Part shown: positions 61,332 to 64,000 of the stretch, piece after piece
Layout of the letters: each line of letters begins with the position of its first letter
How positions within the stretch are numbered: the first letter of the stretch is position 1
IMG/VR virus record: IMGVR_UViG_3300020469_003050
Location: 126,001 to 190,000 of that record
From: a virus
DNA length: 64,000 bases
Reading direction: 5' to 3' (one strand)
Notes under the pieces: model-generated
Databases searched by the model: none
Told to the model about the DNA's origin: nothing
What the model saw: only the letters and a program-made list of their open reading frames with translations
Made by a program: the position numbers and the translations under genes

Positions 61332-63569
61332 ATGGCTGAAGGAAATGTGTATATTGAAGGTATTGATCCTTCGATCCCTGGTTGGGCAACCGAAACTACG
61401 ATGTCCCAAATACGCCAAATACTGGCTGGTTTAGCCGCAGACCAAGGCGCAACTAATAAAGCATTAGACCAAATGAAAAATAGTGAAGGTGGGGATGCCC
61501 AAAAAGCATATAAAGTTTTACATGATACATTGGGAGAAGTTAGACAACAAGGTGCTAAAGAACAAAAAGCTAACCAAGAAGAAAAGAATGATAGAACAAG
61601 GTTAGCTGGACAAAATACTAAAATAGCAGGATACTTTGAACAACTTATAAAACAAAGCGAAATATCAAATGAAATTGCCAGAAGTTCAGCCGAAAGAGAT
61701 AGAGAACAATTTATAAAGAAAACAACTGGTCAAAATCCAAATATCACAGAAGAAATGGCAGGTATGGAATTTGATAAAGAAAAACTTAAGAAAAACTTTG
61801 AAGATGTTAGTGCCGCAGTAGGAAAATCTGCAATCGGTATTTTAGCAAGTACAGGCATGATTAATAGTTTTATGGGCCAACAAACAGAAGACAGATTTAA
61901 TATGGCCCAAGAAATTAGACAGTCAGGTTTAATGGCAGGTTTTGATTCTGTGACTGCTAGTCTTTCAGAAATGTCTGGAATGATTAATGAAAATAACTTT
62001 ACTTTGGGTGAAGCGGCAGAATTTACAAAAAGATTTTCAAGGTCTGTTGGTATGGTAGGGGTAGAGGCTTCATTAAAGTTTGCTAACTCACTAACAAAAT
62101 CTCAGGAAGCAGGTGGTCTTGATTTAATGGGAAGATTTGGTCTTGAATTTGGTGAAGTAACATCAATGGCAGGAGAATACCTAGACTCATTAAGAAACAT
62201 GGGCATGCTTGATAGAATGAGTCAGCAACAATTACGTGACGGCATGGACGATTTTATGTCAGGTGTTTCTTCAACTGCAAACGTTTTAAAGATAAACATG
62301 GAAGATGCGGCTAAGATGATTTCACAAACTCTACAACGTGACGATGTAACATCAAGATTAGTTACTATGGATCCTAATAGAGCGGATGCTATTAGAGAAA
62401 CTATTGGCTCAGCAGGAATGTTAGAAGGTACATTAGGTCAAGCAGTTATCGAAAGAATGGCATCAGGAAGCCAAGGCGCATTTGTACGTGAACAAACATT
62501 CCAACAATTAAGTGGTACCGGTATTGGTAAAGAATTACTTCCAATAGTAGAACGACTTGCATTGGCAGGCGAACAAGGACCAGAAGCATTTCAAACTGCT
62601 ATTGCTGATTTATCTCCTGACATTGAGTCTATCATTGCAAGTGCAAGTACAGAAGGCAATCGTGCAGTTTTACAAACAGACCAATTTTTACAGTCAATGG
62701 TTGCAGACTTGTCTCGTCTTAGAGCAACAGTGGAAGATGCAGATGCAGGACCGGTAGCACCATCACAAGAAGATAAGGCTGTTTTACAAGGAATAGAAAA
62801 TAGAAGACAGGCTATTATTGGATTAGAAGATATATTCAATACACAAGTTAAAGGTTTTACGGATATATTAGGAGAAATGAACGCCGCCAACGCAGAATCA
62901 ATTAAAGAATTTAGAAGATTAGGAAATGAATTAGGACCAGTAGCAACTGTTATTACAGATTTATCTGGAACATTTGAGGTAATAAAAACAGATTTCTTTA
63001 CATCATTGGCAGGTATGGCCGCAGATATAAGTGCATGGTCTACAGAAAATCTTGGGATAAGGGATGAAAATCAAGACCAAAAAAATCTTGAAAACGAAAT
63101 TACATCCTCAGAAGCAACAAAGAATTTAACCGAAGGTAAAGGAAAACTCAGGGACGAGGATTCAGGTGTAATCACAGATAATAATAATCAAAATATATTC
63201 GACCAAATTATGAAAGGCTTAGAGGCAACTGGATCAAACCGGGACGAAAAAATTGCTAAAAGTACAGAAAAAATGGTTGAGTTGATGGGAATGTTTGATA
63301 ATGGTGATAGCATAGCAGACAGAGAGGCGCAGATGGTAGAATTCGCAAAAGTACTAGAGGTACTTTCGAAAACTGATGCGGCTCAAACTGAGGATGGAAA
63401 GAAAAATCTTGAAGCAATATATGAGGCTTTAACTAACATGGATACGAATATGGCTTCTTGGTTTAAGCCAAAATCTGTAGATGACCGTAATACGGCAGAA
63501 AACCAAGCAGAACAAAACGCTATACTGGTAGAATTACAAAAGCTAATAAATGCGTTAAATAACATATAA
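61332..63569 (+). CDS. Tape-measure-like tail protein
   Basis: 745 residues. It is almost wholly alpha-helical with coiled-coil stretches (about 30-150), Met/Gly-rich segments (IGILASTGMINSFMGQQ) and 'FTKRFSRSVGMVGVEASLKF'-type repeats resembling the N-terminal halves of tape measure proteins. At about 1.5 A per residue it would span a tail of roughly 110 nm, as in T4-sized phages. Neighbours gp26 with a frameshift extension and gp20 support the role. A scaffold or prohead-core function is the main alternative. RBS AAGAGG. Confidence 0.5.
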   Translation: MAEGNVYIEGIDPSIPGWATETTMSQIRQILAGLAADQGATNKALDQMKNSEGGDAQKAYKVLHDTLGEVRQQGAKEQKANQEEKNDRTRLAGQNTKIAGYFEQLIKQSEISNEIARSSAERDREQFIKKTTGQNPNITEEMAGMEFDKEKLKKNFEDVSAAVGKSAIGILASTGMINSFMGQQTEDRFNMAQEIRQSGLMAGFDSVTASLSEMSGMINENNFTLGEAAEFTKRFSRSVGMVGVEASLKFANSLTKSQEAGGLDLMGRFGLEFGEVTSMAGEYLDSLRNMGMLDRMSQQQLRDGMDDFMSGVSSTANVLKINMEDAAKMISQTLQRDDVTSRLVTMDPNRADAIRETIGSAGMLEGTLGQAVIERMASGSQGAFVREQTFQQLSGTGIGKELLPIVERLALAGEQGPEAFQTAIADLSPDIESIIASASTEGNRAVLQTDQFLQSMVADLSRLRATVEDADAGPVAPSQEDKAVLQGIENRRQAIIGLEDIFNTQVKGFTDILGEMNAANAESIKEFRRLGNELGPVATVITDLSGTFEVIKTDFFTSLAGMAADISAWSTENLGIRDENQDQKNLENEITSSEATKNLTEGKGKLRDEDSGVITDNNNQNIFDQIMKGLEATGSNRDEKIAKSTEKMVELMGMFDNGDSIADREAQMVEFAKVLEVLSKTDAAQTEDGKKNLEAIYEALTNMDTNMASWFKPKSVDDRNTAENQAEQNAILVELQKLINALNNI

Positions 63570-63579
63570 GGAAAGAGTA

Positions 63580-63608
63580 TTGACAACGATATCAAATTAT
63601 GATAGAAT
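63580..63608 (+). promoter_or_regulatory. sigma70-like promoter of gp20
   Basis: TTGACA (63580-63585), 17 bp, TAGAAT (63603-63608), 20 nt before the portal ATG. Confidence 0.7.
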
Positions 63609-63627
63609 TAACTCTAAGGATTAAAAA

Positions 63628-64000
63628 ATGAGCTGGAAAAAATATTTTAAAACATACGACGGAATGCCAGAGAAAATGCCTGCATCGACAGGTACTGGTT
63701 ATGCCGGAGATGCAGACACAAAACGATATAGTAGTTGGTTACCTGAGGTTTATCAGGGACAACCTAATCGTGTTCAACGATATGGTCAATATGACCAAAT
63801 GGATTTAGATAGTGAAGTAAACACTGCGTTAGATACTATTGCAGAATTTTCTACACTAAAAAACGAACAATCTAAACTTCCATTTCATGTCGAATATAAT
63901 GAAGACCAAACTGAAACTGAAAATGACGTTATTCAAAAGTCATTAAGACAGTGGTGTGCAGTAAATAAACTTTCTAAAAGAATGTTTCGTATTTTCAGAA
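63628..64000 (+). CDS. gp20: Portal vertex protein gp20 (5' part)
   Basis: Starts at ATG 63628 (RBS AAGGA) and runs off the right edge after 124 codons. SSWLPEVYQGQPNRVQRYGQ followed by YDQMDLDSEVNTALDTIAEF is the conserved N-terminal region of T4-like portal proteins. The portal forms a dodecameric ring at one capsid vertex, through which DNA is packed and to which the tail joins. T4 gp20 has 524 residues, so about three quarters lie outside the window. Confidence 0.92.
   Translation, partial: MSWKKYFKTYDGMPEKMPASTGTGYAGDADTKRYSSWLPEVYQGQPNRVQRYGQYDQMDLDSEVNTALDTIAEFSTLKNEQSKLPFHVEYNEDQTETENDVIQKSLRQWCAVNKLSKRMFRIFR

Noticed and set aside
1-64000. CRISPR array, insertion sequence or integrase
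   Set aside because: I saw no regularly spaced direct repeats, no transposase or recombinase motifs and no terminal inverted repeats.

Overview
The window is a piece of an AT-rich, T4-like (contractile-tailed) marine bacteriophage genome. Evidence seen directly: homologues of the T4 late sigma factor gp55, recombination nuclease gp46/gp47, portal gp20 (cut by the right edge), baseplate proteins gp6, gp25, gp53, gp5 and gp26, and a probable tape measure. Genes overlap tightly (ATGA and TAATG junctions). Host-type sigma70 promoters (TTGACA, 16-18 bp, TATAAT-like) coexist with a T4-late-like GATAAATAC motif. Four promoters carry a GANTC site between -35 and -10, which points to an alphaproteobacterial host; the host itself is inferred.

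Layout. 1-5910 (+): small ORFs, an AdoMet-decarboxylase (SpeD), a cytidylyltransferase-cupin fusion, a secreted FG-GAP propeller protein, a cupin, a sugar C-methyltransferase, a small CHCC zinc finger and a nucleotide-sugar epimerase. 5898-24557 (-): a long glycan-modification operon with a DegT aminotransferase, a GDP-fucose-synthase-like protein, a three-module glycosyltransferase/sulfotransferase/methyltransferase protein, five radical SAM enzymes, SGNH-like proteins, a sulfotransferase and several glycosyltransferase-like proteins. 24614-40910 (-): fibre-like and baseplate genes, including a 2952-residue protein with five tandem flagellin-IN-like repeats, then gp6 and gp25. 41039-43712 (+): ClpP, a secreted polysaccharide-lyase-like protein and three small genes, three of these four non-ClpP units lying behind GANTC promoters. 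43705-52948 (-): baseplate hub block (a gp5 in which an M15 peptidase takes the place of lysozyme, an SGNH-like protein, a giant hub protein with a muralytic-like N-terminus, gp53, a tube-cap-like protein). 53072-58998 (+): gp55, gp47, an SDR-like gene, gp46, small genes, and a probable small RNA with anti-Shine-Dalgarno loops. 58991-61222 (-): a PD-(D/E)XK nuclease, a highly structured non-coding stretch of about 470 nt, and gp26 with a -1 frameshift extension. 61332-64000 (+): tape-measure-like protein and the start of portal gp20.

How it fits together. gp55 probably drives late transcription from GATAAATAC promoters in front of baseplate genes. The glycan operon lies just downstream of fibre-like genes on the same strand, which suggests decoration of the virion or of the host surface. 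The gp26 frameshift product next to the tape measure resembles the tail-assembly-chaperone arrangement of other tailed phages. The GANTC promoters drive two exported proteins and two small proteins, probably an early, host-interaction regulon.
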